From Oscillospiraceae bacterium (GTDB taxonomy: Bacteria > Bacillota > Clostridia > Oscillospirales > Ethanoligenentaceae), in NCBI GenBank assembly GCA_003518885.1, contig DOXU01000026.1, positions 1 to 5,938 of the forward strand: a DNA stretch of 5,938 nucleotides, in the 5' to 3' direction. Position 1 is the first letter of the stretch. Each line of letters opens with the position of its first letter. Position numbers and translations under genes: made by a program. Shown here piece by piece: positions 1-5,938 of this stretch. The notes under the pieces are model-generated. The model did no database searches. It saw only the letters and a program-made list of their open reading frames with translations, and was not told the DNA's origin.

Positions 1-58
1 TTTCAACACTGTTCAGTTTATGCATGGAATTTGATTTTGACCCATTTTACTCTAAAAA

Positions 59-274
59 TTAAAGATATTTGAGATCTTTCATTATATTCTGAATGGATTT
101 ACGCCGCTGTTCAGTCATCAATTCATCTATTTGATACCGCCCACCACATTTCCGCAAAACGTCCCCCTGCTTTATTGCGGAGGGTAACGTCTTTCTTTCC
201 ACAGAGAACATGATCCCTTTGTCCCCCTCCAAAACAACCATATTTTTTTCAAATCGATCAATAATGTAAAACAA
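59..274 (-). CDS. DUF3006 domain-containing small protein (71 aa)
   Basis: This is a 71-residue soluble protein with no signal peptide or membrane segment. Its N-terminus reads FYIIDRFEKNMVVLEGD, which fits the DUF3006 pattern (hydrophobic-IDRFE, then a strand ending in LE), followed by a short basic, helix-prone C-terminus. DUF3006 has no established biochemical role; its genes are often found next to ComEC/Rec2-like metallo-hydrolases, as here. The start is TTG at 272-274. The next in-frame ATG (residue 12) would remove the conserved IDRFE segment. A GTGAGAG ribosome binding site (281-287) lies 6 bases upstream and inside the last codons of the hydrolase gene, whose stop is only 2 bases before this start, so translation is probably coupled. 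The gene ends with TAA. The family call rests on motif recognition alone; a partner or accessory role for the hydrolase is inference. Confidence 0.8.
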   Translation of the reverse strand: MFYIIDRFEKNMVVLEGDKGIMFSVERKTLPSAIKQGDVLRKCGGRYQIDELMTEQRRKSIQNIMKDLKYL

Positions 275-276
275 AT

Positions 277-1233
277 TTATCTCTCACTTTTAATTGTTAG
301 CTTTCCAGGCTGATTTTCCTGCATAACAATCGTTCCCTTTTCATCTGTTCGATATGTTTGTATATTCATCTGCTTTAATCGGTTCAATACAATCCCGTCC
401 GGCAAGCCATAATGATTATCTTTTCCCACGCTGACAATAGCATACTTTGGATTCACTGCTTGTAAAAATGCCTGTGATGTAGCCGTCTTGCTCCCATGAT
501 GTCCTACCTTCAAAACAGTGGCACTCAGATTCTCACCAGATTGCATCATATCAGATTCGGCACGTATCGGTGCATCTCCCGTAAACAAAAACGAAACACC
601 TTTATACTGTAGCTTTAACACGATAGACATATCATTTGTATCGTCATACTCCTTCACTGGACCAAGAATTGTAAAAGAAGCACTTCCAAGCGTGTAATGT
701 GCTCCGGCCTTTGCCCGGATGATGGGAATTTGGCGCTGCTTTATTGTTTTTACAAGGTTTTCAAACGTACGCGTATTTGCCGTTGCATCAGTCATGATCG
801 CATACTGTACAGATAACTTTTGCACAACATTAGTCAATCCACCCACGTGATCTTCATCGGGATGTGTTGGTACAATATATTTGAGCTTTGTAATTCCATG
901 GGCAGCCGCATATTGTTCTGCTTTACCATCCGACGCATTAGGGCCACCATCAATCATCATACCTTCTCCCCCACACCAGATTAATTCACTATCCCCCTGT
1001 CCAATATCTATAAAATGTACAGAAAATTTATCCGCCGTCAAATTTCCGTCGGAAGAAGTGGAAAACAGGCCACCAGTAGCACGATTGAGATTATTCAGTG
1101 GAGATTGTAGAAAAAAAGGTAAATTTCCACTTGCGACGAAATTGGCAAATAAGATAAACAAAAGTACTATTACTGTAATAATAGTATACCTAGCTTTCCA
1201 TCTCTTTTTTCTTTTTTGGGCCCTGGACTTCAT
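277..1233 (-). CDS. ComEC/Rec2-like MBL-fold metallo-hydrolase, membrane anchored
   Basis: The 318-residue protein has a basic N-terminus (residues 1-15), one hydrophobic segment (about 17-35) that probably serves as an uncleaved anchor or signal, and then a metallo-beta-lactamase fold placed outside the membrane. Visible motifs, in order, are FIDIGQGDS (74-82), MIDGG (93-97), the metal-binding THPDEDHVGG (123-132, with H124, D126, D128 and H129), FTGD (217-220), VGHHGSKT (243-250) and NHYGLPD (273-279). This order is typical of the hydrolase domain at the C-terminus of the DNA-uptake protein ComEC and of stand-alone relatives. The ComEC channel (Competence) domain is absent, so this is not ComEC itself. 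Nuclease or phosphodiesterase activity is plausible from the family but not shown. The ATG at 1231-1233 has an AAGAGG ribosome site 7 bases upstream, inside the end of the radical SAM gene; the genes are 3 bases apart. All core metal ligands look intact. Confidence 0.9.
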   Translation of the reverse strand: MKSRAQKRKKRWKARYTIITVIVLLFILFANFVASGNLPFFLQSPLNNLNRATGGLFSTSSDGNLTADKFSVHFIDIGQGDSELIWCGGEGMMIDGGPNASDGKAEQYAAAHGITKLKYIVPTHPDEDHVGGLTNVVQKLSVQYAIMTDATANTRTFENLVKTIKQRQIPIIRAKAGAHYTLGSASFTILGPVKEYDDTNDMSIVLKLQYKGVSFLFTGDAPIRAESDMMQSGENLSATVLKVGHHGSKTATSQAFLQAVNPKYAIVSVGKDNHYGLPDGIVLNRLKQMNIQTYRTDEKGTIVMQENQPGKLTIKSER

Positions 1234-1236
1234 CTT

Positions 1237-3111
1237 TTAGCCTCTTCGCTTTCTATGTCTCATCGATGATTTCGCCTCGCGTTGTATTGCTTTGTTTTTT
1301 TGCGTGGGCCTTTTATTACGTACAGAATGCAAAGGGTGCAATAAACATTCAGGCCTTGTTCCTATCAGGTCTCTTCTAGCAGTTAGTGTTAATGCTTTTT
1401 CCACAAGTGGACGATTTTGGGGTAAAAAATATTGAAGAAGTGCCCTTTGCAAGGCCTTTTCCTCTGGCTTACGCGGAACAAAAACCGATTTTTCTGTGTA
1501 AGGATCCAAACCCGTATAAAAGATACAGGTAGACAATGTTCCTGGTGTAGGATAAAAATCCTGTACTTGCTCCGGCCGAATATTCCATCGTTTTAAAAAA
1601 ACGGCCAACTGCACCGCATCCTTTAGTGTGCTACCTGGATGCGAAGACATAAGATAGGGCACCAGATACTGCTCTTTTCCTGCGCCTTCGGTCAACTCAT
1701 AAAATTTCTTTGCAAATGCAAGATACGCCTCAATATGTGGTTTTCCCATCTTATCAAGTACCGCTGCTGAACAATGCTCCGGTGCCACTTTCAATTGCCC
1801 ACTGACATGATATTTCACTAAATCTCTAAAAAACGCATCTTCTTTATCTTGCATCAAATAATCAAAACGGATACCTGAACGGATGAATACGCGTTTTACA
1901 CCTGGAATTTCTCGCATTTTGCGAAGAATCTGTAAATATTCTGAATGAGAAACCTGCAACTCTTTACATGGTTCCGGCGCCAGGCACTTTTTCCCACGGC
2001 ACAAGCCGTACTTTTCTTGTTTTTTGCAGGAATGATGTCGAAATTCGGCCGTTGGTCCTCCGACGTCGTGAATATACCCTTTGAAATCTGGCTGCCTTGT
2101 CAGCATTTTTGCTTCATCTAATAGTGATTTTTCACTCCTACTGGTAATACTCCGGCCCTGATGAAATGCAATGGAGCAAAAATTACAGGCACCGAAACAG
2201 CCACGATTTTGTGTAATGGAAAAACGTACTTCCTCAATGGCCGGCACACCACCCTCCTTTTCATACATCGGATGATAAGTGCGCATATAAGGGAGCGCAT
2301 AAATTTTATCCATTTCCTCTGTCGAAAGTGGTACCACTGGGCGGTTTTGTACAAGATATCCATTTGGATGCCTTTGGACAATAGCCTTCCCTGCAATTGC
2401 ATCTTGTTCATCATATTGAATACGGCAAGCCCGTGCATACGCTTTTTTGCTCTCTACAACCTCAGAAAACGAAGGCGTATAACGACATGGTGCGGGATCC
2501 GGTGCCCCTTTAGAAAAATAGCAAGTCCCTCGAATATCCGTCATTTCATGAATATCTTCATGTTTTGCGAGACGCCTCGAAATTTCACGTGTTTGACGCT
2601 CTCCCATACCAAAGACCAACAAGTCTGCACCTGAATCAGGCAAAATAGAGGGAAGCACTTTGTTTGCCCAATAATCATAATGTGCAAATCTACGTAAACT
2701 AGCCTCTAATCCACCTAAAATAACGGGAACATCTGGATATACCTGCTTAAGTAAACGTGTATATACCAATGTCGCTCTATCCGGGCGACAATGCATCTTT
2801 CCACCAGGAGAATATAAATCTTGTCGACGTGCTTTTTTAGCTACAGTGTAGTGTGCCACCATTGAATCGATGTTCCCACTTGCTACAAAAAAACCATACC
2901 GAGGGCGACCAAGCACGGTCATTCCCTCCGCATTATGAAAATCCGGTTGCGCAAGTATCCCTACGCGGAATCCTTCCGATTCGAGAACCCGAGAGATAAT
3001 CGCCATTCCAAAACTAGGATGATCAACATACGCATCCCCCGTTACACAGATAAAATCGAAATAATACCAACCGCGCGTTTGCATATCCTTTTTAGAAACA
3101 GGTAAAAACAT
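1237..3111 (-). CDS. ygiQ: YgiQ family radical SAM protein
   Basis: With the start chosen here the product has 624 residues, close to the usual family length. The N-terminal third (MFLPVSKKDM, then TGDAYVDHPSFG) is the YgiQ-type B12-binding-like region. The radical SAM cluster motif CFGACNFC gives C305, C309 and C312, expected to bind a 4Fe-4S cluster and S-adenosylmethionine. A second cysteine group follows at C362, C371, C376 and C382, which could bind another metal cluster. Further conserved stretches are KVAPEHC, SSHPGST and DFYPTPGT. The C-terminal 30 residues are very basic. The substrate of YgiQ is not known. An upstream TTG at 3124-3126 would add five residues and overlap the ftsK stop, but it has no ribosome site. 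The ATG at 3109-3111 has AGGA 5 bases upstream and gives the family's typical MFLP start. ftsK ends 11 bases upstream. Confidence 0.92.
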   Translation of the reverse strand: MFLPVSKKDMQTRGWYYFDFICVTGDAYVDHPSFGMAIISRVLESEGFRVGILAQPDFHNAEGMTVLGRPRYGFFVASGNIDSMVAHYTVAKKARRQDLYSPGGKMHCRPDRATLVYTRLLKQVYPDVPVILGGLEASLRRFAHYDYWANKVLPSILPDSGADLLVFGMGERQTREISRRLAKHEDIHEMTDIRGTCYFSKGAPDPAPCRYTPSFSEVVESKKAYARACRIQYDEQDAIAGKAIVQRHPNGYLVQNRPVVPLSTEEMDKIYALPYMRTYHPMYEKEGGVPAIEEVRFSITQNRGCFGACNFCSIAFHQGRSITSRSEKSLLDEAKMLTRQPDFKGYIHDVGGPTAEFRHHSCKKQEKYGLCRGKKCLAPEPCKELQVSHSEYLQILRKMREIPGVKRVFIRSGIRFDYLMQDKEDAFFRDLVKYHVSGQLKVAPEHCSAAVLDKMGKPHIEAYLAFAKKFYELTEGAGKEQYLVPYLMSSHPGSTLKDAVQLAVFLKRWNIRPEQVQDFYPTPGTLSTCIFYTGLDPYTEKSVFVPRKPEEKALQRALLQYFLPQNRPLVEKALTLTARRDLIGTRPECLLHPLHSVRNKRPTQKNKAIQREAKSSMRHRKRRG

Positions 3112-3114
3112 TTT

Positions 3115-3123
3115 CTTCCTTTT
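3115..3123 (-). promoter_or_regulatory. Ribosome binding site deciding the ygiQ start
   Basis: On the minus strand AAAAGGAAG lies directly after the ftsK TGA stop, and its AGGA core is 5 bases before the ATG at 3109-3111. No purine-rich site precedes the alternative TTG at 3124-3126. This supports the shorter ygiQ product and suggests that ribosomes finishing ftsK could reinitiate on ygiQ. Confidence 0.7.
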
Positions 3124-3773
3124 CAATCGTCAGTTTGATTTACGCTCATTTCGATCCATTGTTGTCTAGAAATGAGAACTTTTCTAGGCTTACTCCCTTC
3201 CGATGGGCCAACAATCCCGCGTGCCTCCATTTCATCTACAATACGGGCGGCACGAGCATACCCTAGTTTAAGCCTCCGTTGAAGCAATGAGGTGGAAGCT
3301 GTCCCGGAATTTACCACGCATTCAATTGCCTTTGGAAGCATCACATCAGCATCTCCATTTGTATTTTTATCCGTATTGTTTTCTTTAGCAGCCTGTTTGT
3401 CAATTTCATCTAATACGCTTTCATCATAATCTGGCGTGGCGTTTTGTTTAACATGCTCGACAACAGTTTCCACTTCTTCATCCGATACAAAACACCCTTG
3501 TACACGTACTGGCTTTGATGCACCAATAGGTAGAAAAAGCATATCCCCTCGCCCCAATAATTTTTCTGCTCCGCCGCCATCTAAAATCGTTCGAGAATCA
3601 ACTTGCGATGAAACCGCGAATGCAATTCGAGAAGGAATATTTGCTTTAATTACCCCGGTAATAACATCAACAGATGGTCGCTGTGTAGCAATTACCAAAT
3701 GCATCCCAGCAGCGCGTGCCATCTGTGCTAATCGAAGAAGAGCGTCTTCCACTTCTTTAGAGGCAACCATCAT
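3123..3773 (-). CDS. ftsK: FtsK/SpoIIIE C-terminal fragment (216 aa) after the TAG
   Basis: This open segment continues the same frame after the TAG. Its first candidate starts are the twin ATG codons at 3768-3773, which are internal methionines of the conserved LMMVA motif and have no Shine-Dalgarno site before them. It carries the second half of the motor domain ([16 protein letters not shown], then [20 protein letters not shown] and [13 protein letters not shown]) and the gamma winged helix (about residues 145-205 of the fragment, with [20 protein letters not shown]). Independent translation is unlikely except by weak reinitiation, and without Walker A it could not hydrolyse ATP. It is best read as the lower half of the interrupted gene. 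Its intact conservation argues against long-term decay. Confidence 0.7.
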   Translation of the reverse strand: MMVASKEVEDALLRLAQMARAAGMHLVIATQRPSVDVITGVIKANIPSRIAFAVSSQVDSRTILDGGGAEKLLGRGDMLFLPIGASKPVRVQGCFVSDEEVETVVEHVKQNATPDYDESVLDEIDKQAAKENNTDKNTNGDADVMLPKAIECVVNSGTASTSLLQRRLKLGYARAARIVDEMEARGIVGPSEGSKPRKVLISRQQWIEMSVNQTDD

Positions 3774-3785
3774 TAAATCAGAAAG

Positions 3786-5636
3786 CTAATCAATAATGAT
3801 TACCATCTGTGGCATGGTTTCCAATTCTTCCGTTTTAGAAGCCAATTGATTATACCCGCGAAGATCACGAACATTATTATCTGCGAAGGCCTTATATCGG
3901 TTCTGCATTTCTGACACTGCCCAGCCAAGTGCACCGGCCGCTTTGCGCGGATCGGTTACTACAGGGACCAATAGATGTGGAATTCCATTATAAACGCCGA
4001 GCTCCACTACCTTAGGATCAATCATTAAAAATCGGACCTCTTCCGGAGTAGACTTGTACAGCAGACTGACAATAATGGAATTAATACAGACGGATTTACC
4101 TGATCCGGTCGCACCAGCAATAAGTAAATGTGGCATTTTAGAAACATCCGTCACGGTGCTATTCCCTGCAATATCATATCCCAATGCAACACTAAGCTTA
4201 CTCTGCGCACCGATAAACTCTTGAGACTCCAGAATCTGACGAATATGTACTATGCTAACTTGTTTGTTCGGAACTTCAACGCCAACGGCCGCTTTATTCG
4301 GGATCGGTGCTTCAATACGAACACCCGCCGCTGCAAGATTTAGTGCAATATCATCAGCTAAAGAGGTAATCCGACTGATTTTCACACCGGCCGATGGCTG
4401 AATTTCATATCGCGTTACTGTGGGTCCACGAGAAATATCCGTAATACGAGTTTCCACACCAAAACTGCGCAATGTATCTACCAAGGTGGATGCATTCTCT
4501 TTTAATTCTTGCTCCATTCCCTCCGTATTTACAGGTTTTCCCTCTTGCAGTAAATCAACAGGAGGATATTGATATGGATGAGATTCCGACACGGATGTCT
4601 GCAAAGAGGGTTTTGGTGAAGAATCCACCTTTTCAGAATTATCTTGATTATCTTGCATTACACTTGACAGTGAACTTTCCCTGGGCTGTTGCACGCCAAG
4701 CAGCTCTTGATCCGGCTCTTCTTTCCAAGGAACCTCATCTTCTTTATTTACGATTGGTGGTATATCCATTTTCGCAGATGACTGGGCATCATGATTTTTT
4801 CCACGCAATTTTGCAATTTTTCCAACTAATTCGTCCAGCGTAGATGCTGATTTTTCTGAATTTGATGGTGGCTGTTTCTCCATCTTTTTTGCATTAACAT
4901 TTTCCCCCGCGGAGTCAACTTTTGGCTCCAGTGGAATATCAATATTCATTGCATGCTTTTTCCGCCTTTTACTTGCCTGCCCATCGATGGGCATCTCCGC
5001 CATTTGCAATTCTCTTTCCTCATGATATTCCAGCCGTCTCTTTTTGGCCGACTCCAACGCTGTAATAATATTTAGAATGGTTAAACCCGTCAACAGAAAA
5101 ATATCTACCGTTGTAAAAACGGTTAATGTGATAATTCCACCAACACGTCCAAGTAATAGCTCAAACGGAACACCTAAAATTCCTCCAATTAATCCGCCAG
5201 ACGATTTCTGTATACCCGATTCATACAACACATCGAGTCTTGGAGGCGAATCAAAAACAGCGATATGAATAATACCACATACAAATAATAAGACCAACAA
5301 AGTTTCTATCAGCCGTCTTCGGATAGATACCAACGGTTTATCCATTGCGATCGCAATGGATGCATATACGCAAAGAGGAAAAAGTAAGTAAGTAATGGGA
5401 CCTAATAACCCAAAAAGTAGTTTATGTACGGCCTGCCAGGCGTCTGCTCCCTGCACAAAAGTTAATGCTGCTAACAGAATTGCAGCAGCCATTAGAAAAA
5501 TGGCCGCACGCTGATGATCTTCTTTTCTTTGTTTTTGTGCAGCACCATTTTTTCTGCCACGTTGATTTTTAGAAGAAGTAATGGAACGTTTTTTGGTTGC
5601 TGTTTTTTTTCGCTTCGTGCTAGACCGCGCTGGCAT
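3786..5636 (-). CDS. ftsK: FtsK/SpoIIIE N-terminal fragment (616 aa) ending at the TAG
   Basis: If the TAG stops translation, this is the product: membrane domain, linker, alpha domain and the first part of the beta motor domain, including Walker A (K514). It ends at D616 of Walker B. It lacks the catalytic glutamate, the rest of the ATPase core ([10 protein letters not shown] and the following conserved helix) and the DNA-reading gamma domain. By family knowledge it should be unable to translocate DNA, although the membrane part could still localise to the septum, where FtsK N-domains act. Expression signals are strong: sigma-A promoter upstream and AAAGGAGG 7 bases before the ATG at 5634-5636. 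This entry is part of the interrupted gene above and is not a separate gene. Confidence 0.75.
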   Translation of the reverse strand: MPARSSTKRKKTATKKRSITSSKNQRGRKNGAAQKQRKEDHQRAAIFLMAAAILLAALTFVQGADAWQAVHKLLFGLLGPITYLLFPLCVYASIAIAMDKPLVSIRRRLIETLLVLLFVCGIIHIAVFDSPPRLDVLYESGIQKSSGGLIGGILGVPFELLLGRVGGIITLTVFTTVDIFLLTGLTILNIITALESAKKRRLEYHEERELQMAEMPIDGQASKRRKKHAMNIDIPLEPKVDSAGENVNAKKMEKQPPSNSEKSASTLDELVGKIAKLRGKNHDAQSSAKMDIPPIVNKEDEVPWKEEPDQELLGVQQPRESSLSSVMQDNQDNSEKVDSSPKPSLQTSVSESHPYQYPPVDLLQEGKPVNTEGMEQELKENASTLVDTLRSFGVETRITDISRGPTVTRYEIQPSAGVKISRITSLADDIALNLAAAGVRIEAPIPNKAAVGVEVPNKQVSIVHIRQILESQEFIGAQSKLSVALGYDIAGNSTVTDVSKMPHLLIAGATGSGKSVCINSIIVSLLYKSTPEEVRFLMIDPKVVELGVYNGIPHLLVPVVTDPRKAAGALGWAVSEMQNRYKAFADNNVRDLRGYNQLASKTEELETMPQMVIIID

Positions 5637-5643
5637 AGCCTGT

Positions 5644-5651
5644 CCTCCTTT
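5644..5651 (-). promoter_or_regulatory. Strong ribosome binding site of ftsK
   Basis: The minus strand reads AAAGGAGG, nearly complete complementarity to the 16S rRNA 3' end, 7 bases before the ATG at 5634-5636. This fixes the ftsK start and is typical of Gram-positive genes. Confidence 0.85.
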
Positions 5652-5662
5652 ATTGCAACACG

Positions 5663-5704
5663 AAACCCGACGCGAACTTTAGCTGACAAAAGCGCGCCGG
5701 GTTT
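5663..5704 (-). other. Leader stem-loop upstream of ftsK
   Basis: On the minus strand AAACCCGGCGCG (5693-5704) pairs with CGCGTCGGGTTT (5663-5674), 12 pairs with one G-U. An inner CTTT/AAAG pairing extends the stem past a TT bulge and leaves an 8-base loop. It lies in the predicted ftsK leader, ending 11 bases before the ribosome site. On the minus strand no T run follows the stem, so a simple terminator in the gene direction is not supported. On the plus strand the same hairpin has one A-C mismatch but is followed by TTTTCTTTAATTT, so it could end antisense transcripts. Its role is not known; folding was judged by eye. Confidence 0.5.
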
Positions 5705-5714
5705 TCTTTAATTT

Positions 5715-5739
5715 AGATGTACAGACCAGCAAAACATCT
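5715..5739 (-). other. Minor leader stem-loop upstream of ftsK
   Basis: AGATGT (5734-5739) and ACATCT (5715-5720) form a 6-pair stem with a 13-base loop in the predicted ftsK leader transcript, between the transcription start and the larger stem-loop. It is short and may be chance; it is recorded because it adds to the structure of the leader. Confidence 0.25.
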
Positions 5740-5777
5740 GCCGGAACACGCACAAAAAGTTCCTTCTTTCTTTTTTA

Positions 5778-5806
5778 ATTGTAACTTCCATACCTTGAAA
5801 TGTCAA
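5778..5806 (-). promoter_or_regulatory. Sigma-A promoter for ftsK and downstream genes
   Basis: The minus strand carries a perfect -35 TTGACA (5801-5806), exactly 17 bases, and a -10 TACAAT (5778-5783) with one difference from TATAAT. The -35 begins 2 bases after the stop codon of the YlzJ-like gene, so it is intergenic. Transcription should start near 5771, giving a leader of about 135 nt before the ftsK ATG. The site probably serves ftsK, ygiQ, the MBL hydrolase and the DUF3006 gene, since no terminator is seen between them. No operator was recognised. Confidence 0.8.
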
Positions 5807-5808
5807 CC

Positions 5809-5938
5809 TTATGGCCTCCACGGAGCTCCTGGTGTATAGGCTTGGCGGAGATATGCAAATGGGTCCGTGGCAATAAAACGAGACACCTTATCTTCCTTTC
5901 CTTCTTTCCCCCCTCCCACCCTTCCACCCTGAACCAGG
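5809..5938 (-). CDS. YlzJ-like protein, C-terminal end (partial)
   Basis: An open frame runs in from the right edge and stops at TAA (5809-5811), giving the last 42 residues of a protein that begins outside the window. Its end reads VSRFIATDPFAYLRQAYTPG, matching the YlzJ-like pattern as I remember it: a hydrophobic strand, S/A-T-D-P, then YL, an aromatic residue and PG near the C-terminus. In Bacillus, ylzJ sits directly upstream of spoIIIE and after tepA, and the position here is the same. The function of YlzJ is not known. The part nearest the edge is rich in glycine and lysine (GGRVGGGKEGKEDK), which looks like a loop or linker. The frame and position support a real gene; the family name is from motif and synteny only. 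Confidence 0.6.
   Translation of the reverse strand, partial: LVQGGRVGGGKEGKEDKVSRFIATDPFAYLRQAYTPGAPWRP

Larger units (their letters stand above)
3123..5636 (-). pseudogene. ftsK: FtsK/SpoIIIE-type DNA translocase interrupted by in-frame TAG
   Basis: Read through, the gene encodes 837 codons, a normal length for the family. The order is: lysine/arginine-rich N-terminus (1-41), several membrane segments (about 45-62, 72-96, 108-127 and hydrophobic stretches to 190), a charged low-complexity linker (about 195-365), the alpha and RecA-like beta motor domains with Walker A GATGSGKS at 508-515, and a winged-helix gamma domain (about 766-826) that reads oriented DNA motifs. This family pumps DNA through the closing septum. 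Codon 617 is TAG (3786-3788). The sequence reads [24 protein letters not shown], where relatives have DE followed by similar residues, so a GAG to TAG change removes the Walker B glutamate. The frame is unbroken and both sides are fully conserved, so the change is recent, an error in the sequence, or a read-through codon. Start: ATG with AAAGGAGG 7 bases upstream. Stop: TGA. Confidence 0.85.

Noticed and set aside
1..25. Possible start of another minus-strand gene (ATG at 23-25, MHKLNSVE)
   Set aside because: No ribosome site precedes it and only eight codons are visible before the edge. Bases 1-58 show neither a convincing gene nor a terminator after the DUF3006 gene.
881..1240. 119-aa plus-strand frame opposite the MBL hydrolase gene
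   Set aside because: It is the antisense shadow of a well-conserved gene, with no domain; the other plus-strand frames (2161-2634, 3436-3789, 4128-4343, 4472-4843, 5044-5268, 5514-5711) are rejected for the same reason.
2118..2438. 106-aa minus-strand frame inside ygiQ
   Set aside because: It is a different frame of the radical SAM gene, with no family match and no reason to be translated.
3786..3788. TAG as a pyrrolysine codon
   Set aside because: The position is the invariant Walker B glutamate of an ATPase, where pyrrolysine would have no reason to be selected; nothing in the window points to the Pyl system.
3771..3800. Frameshift or insertion as the cause of the split ftsK
   Set aside because: Both halves are in the same frame, the distance between conserved residues is exactly as expected, and only one base needs to differ.
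5492..5689. 65-aa minus-strand frame overlapping the ftsK start
   Set aside because: It is out of frame with ftsK, has no ribosome site, starts inside the leader hairpin and has no recognisable domain; ftsK with its strong ribosome site explains the DNA.
5818..5870. Inverted repeat CCACGGA/TCCGTGG with a 39-base loop
   Set aside because: It lies inside the YlzJ-like coding end, the arms are only 7 bases, and the loop is long; chance is likely.

Overview
This window looks like chromosomal housekeeping DNA from a low-GC Gram-positive bacterium (Bacillota, most likely Clostridia or Negativicutes; the genus cannot be settled by eye). The evidence is AT-rich third positions, strong Shine-Dalgarno sites such as AAAGGAGG, TTG as well as ATG starts, a consensus sigma-A promoter, and a SpoIIIE/FtsK gene preceded by a YlzJ-like gene, as in Bacillus and its relatives. 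All supported genes lie on the minus strand, so transcription runs from right to left.

Layout in transcription order. At the right edge (5809-5938) is the C-terminal end of a YlzJ-like protein. Just after its stop is a near-perfect sigma-A promoter (TTGACA, 17 bases, TACAAT; 5778-5806). A leader of about 135 nt follows, holding two predicted stem-loops, the larger ending shortly before a strong ribosome binding site. Next comes an ftsK/spoIIIE-type DNA translocase gene (3123-5636). It is interrupted by a single in-frame TAG (3786-3788) exactly where the Walker B glutamate codon belongs. The reading frame and conserved sequence continue on both sides, so this is a point nonsense change or a sequence error, not a frameshift or insertion. 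Then follow a YgiQ-type radical SAM gene (1237-3111), a membrane-anchored ComEC/Rec2-like metallo-beta-lactamase-fold hydrolase (277-1233) and a 71-aa DUF3006 protein (59-274).

The four genes from ftsK to DUF3006 are separated by only 2 to 11 bases and have no terminator between them, so they probably form one operon driven at least partly by the promoter at 5778-5806. The last two genes are a commonly seen pair and probably work together at the cell surface. YgiQ has no settled function. FtsK would pump DNA through the division or sporulation septum; if the TAG is real and not read through, the motor would be inactive.

I found no tRNA or rRNA gene, CRISPR array, insertion sequence or phage gene. 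I do not see a clearly new system. The most notable signal is the amber codon in the FtsK Walker B motif; next are the structured ftsK leader and the ComEC-like/DUF3006 pair.
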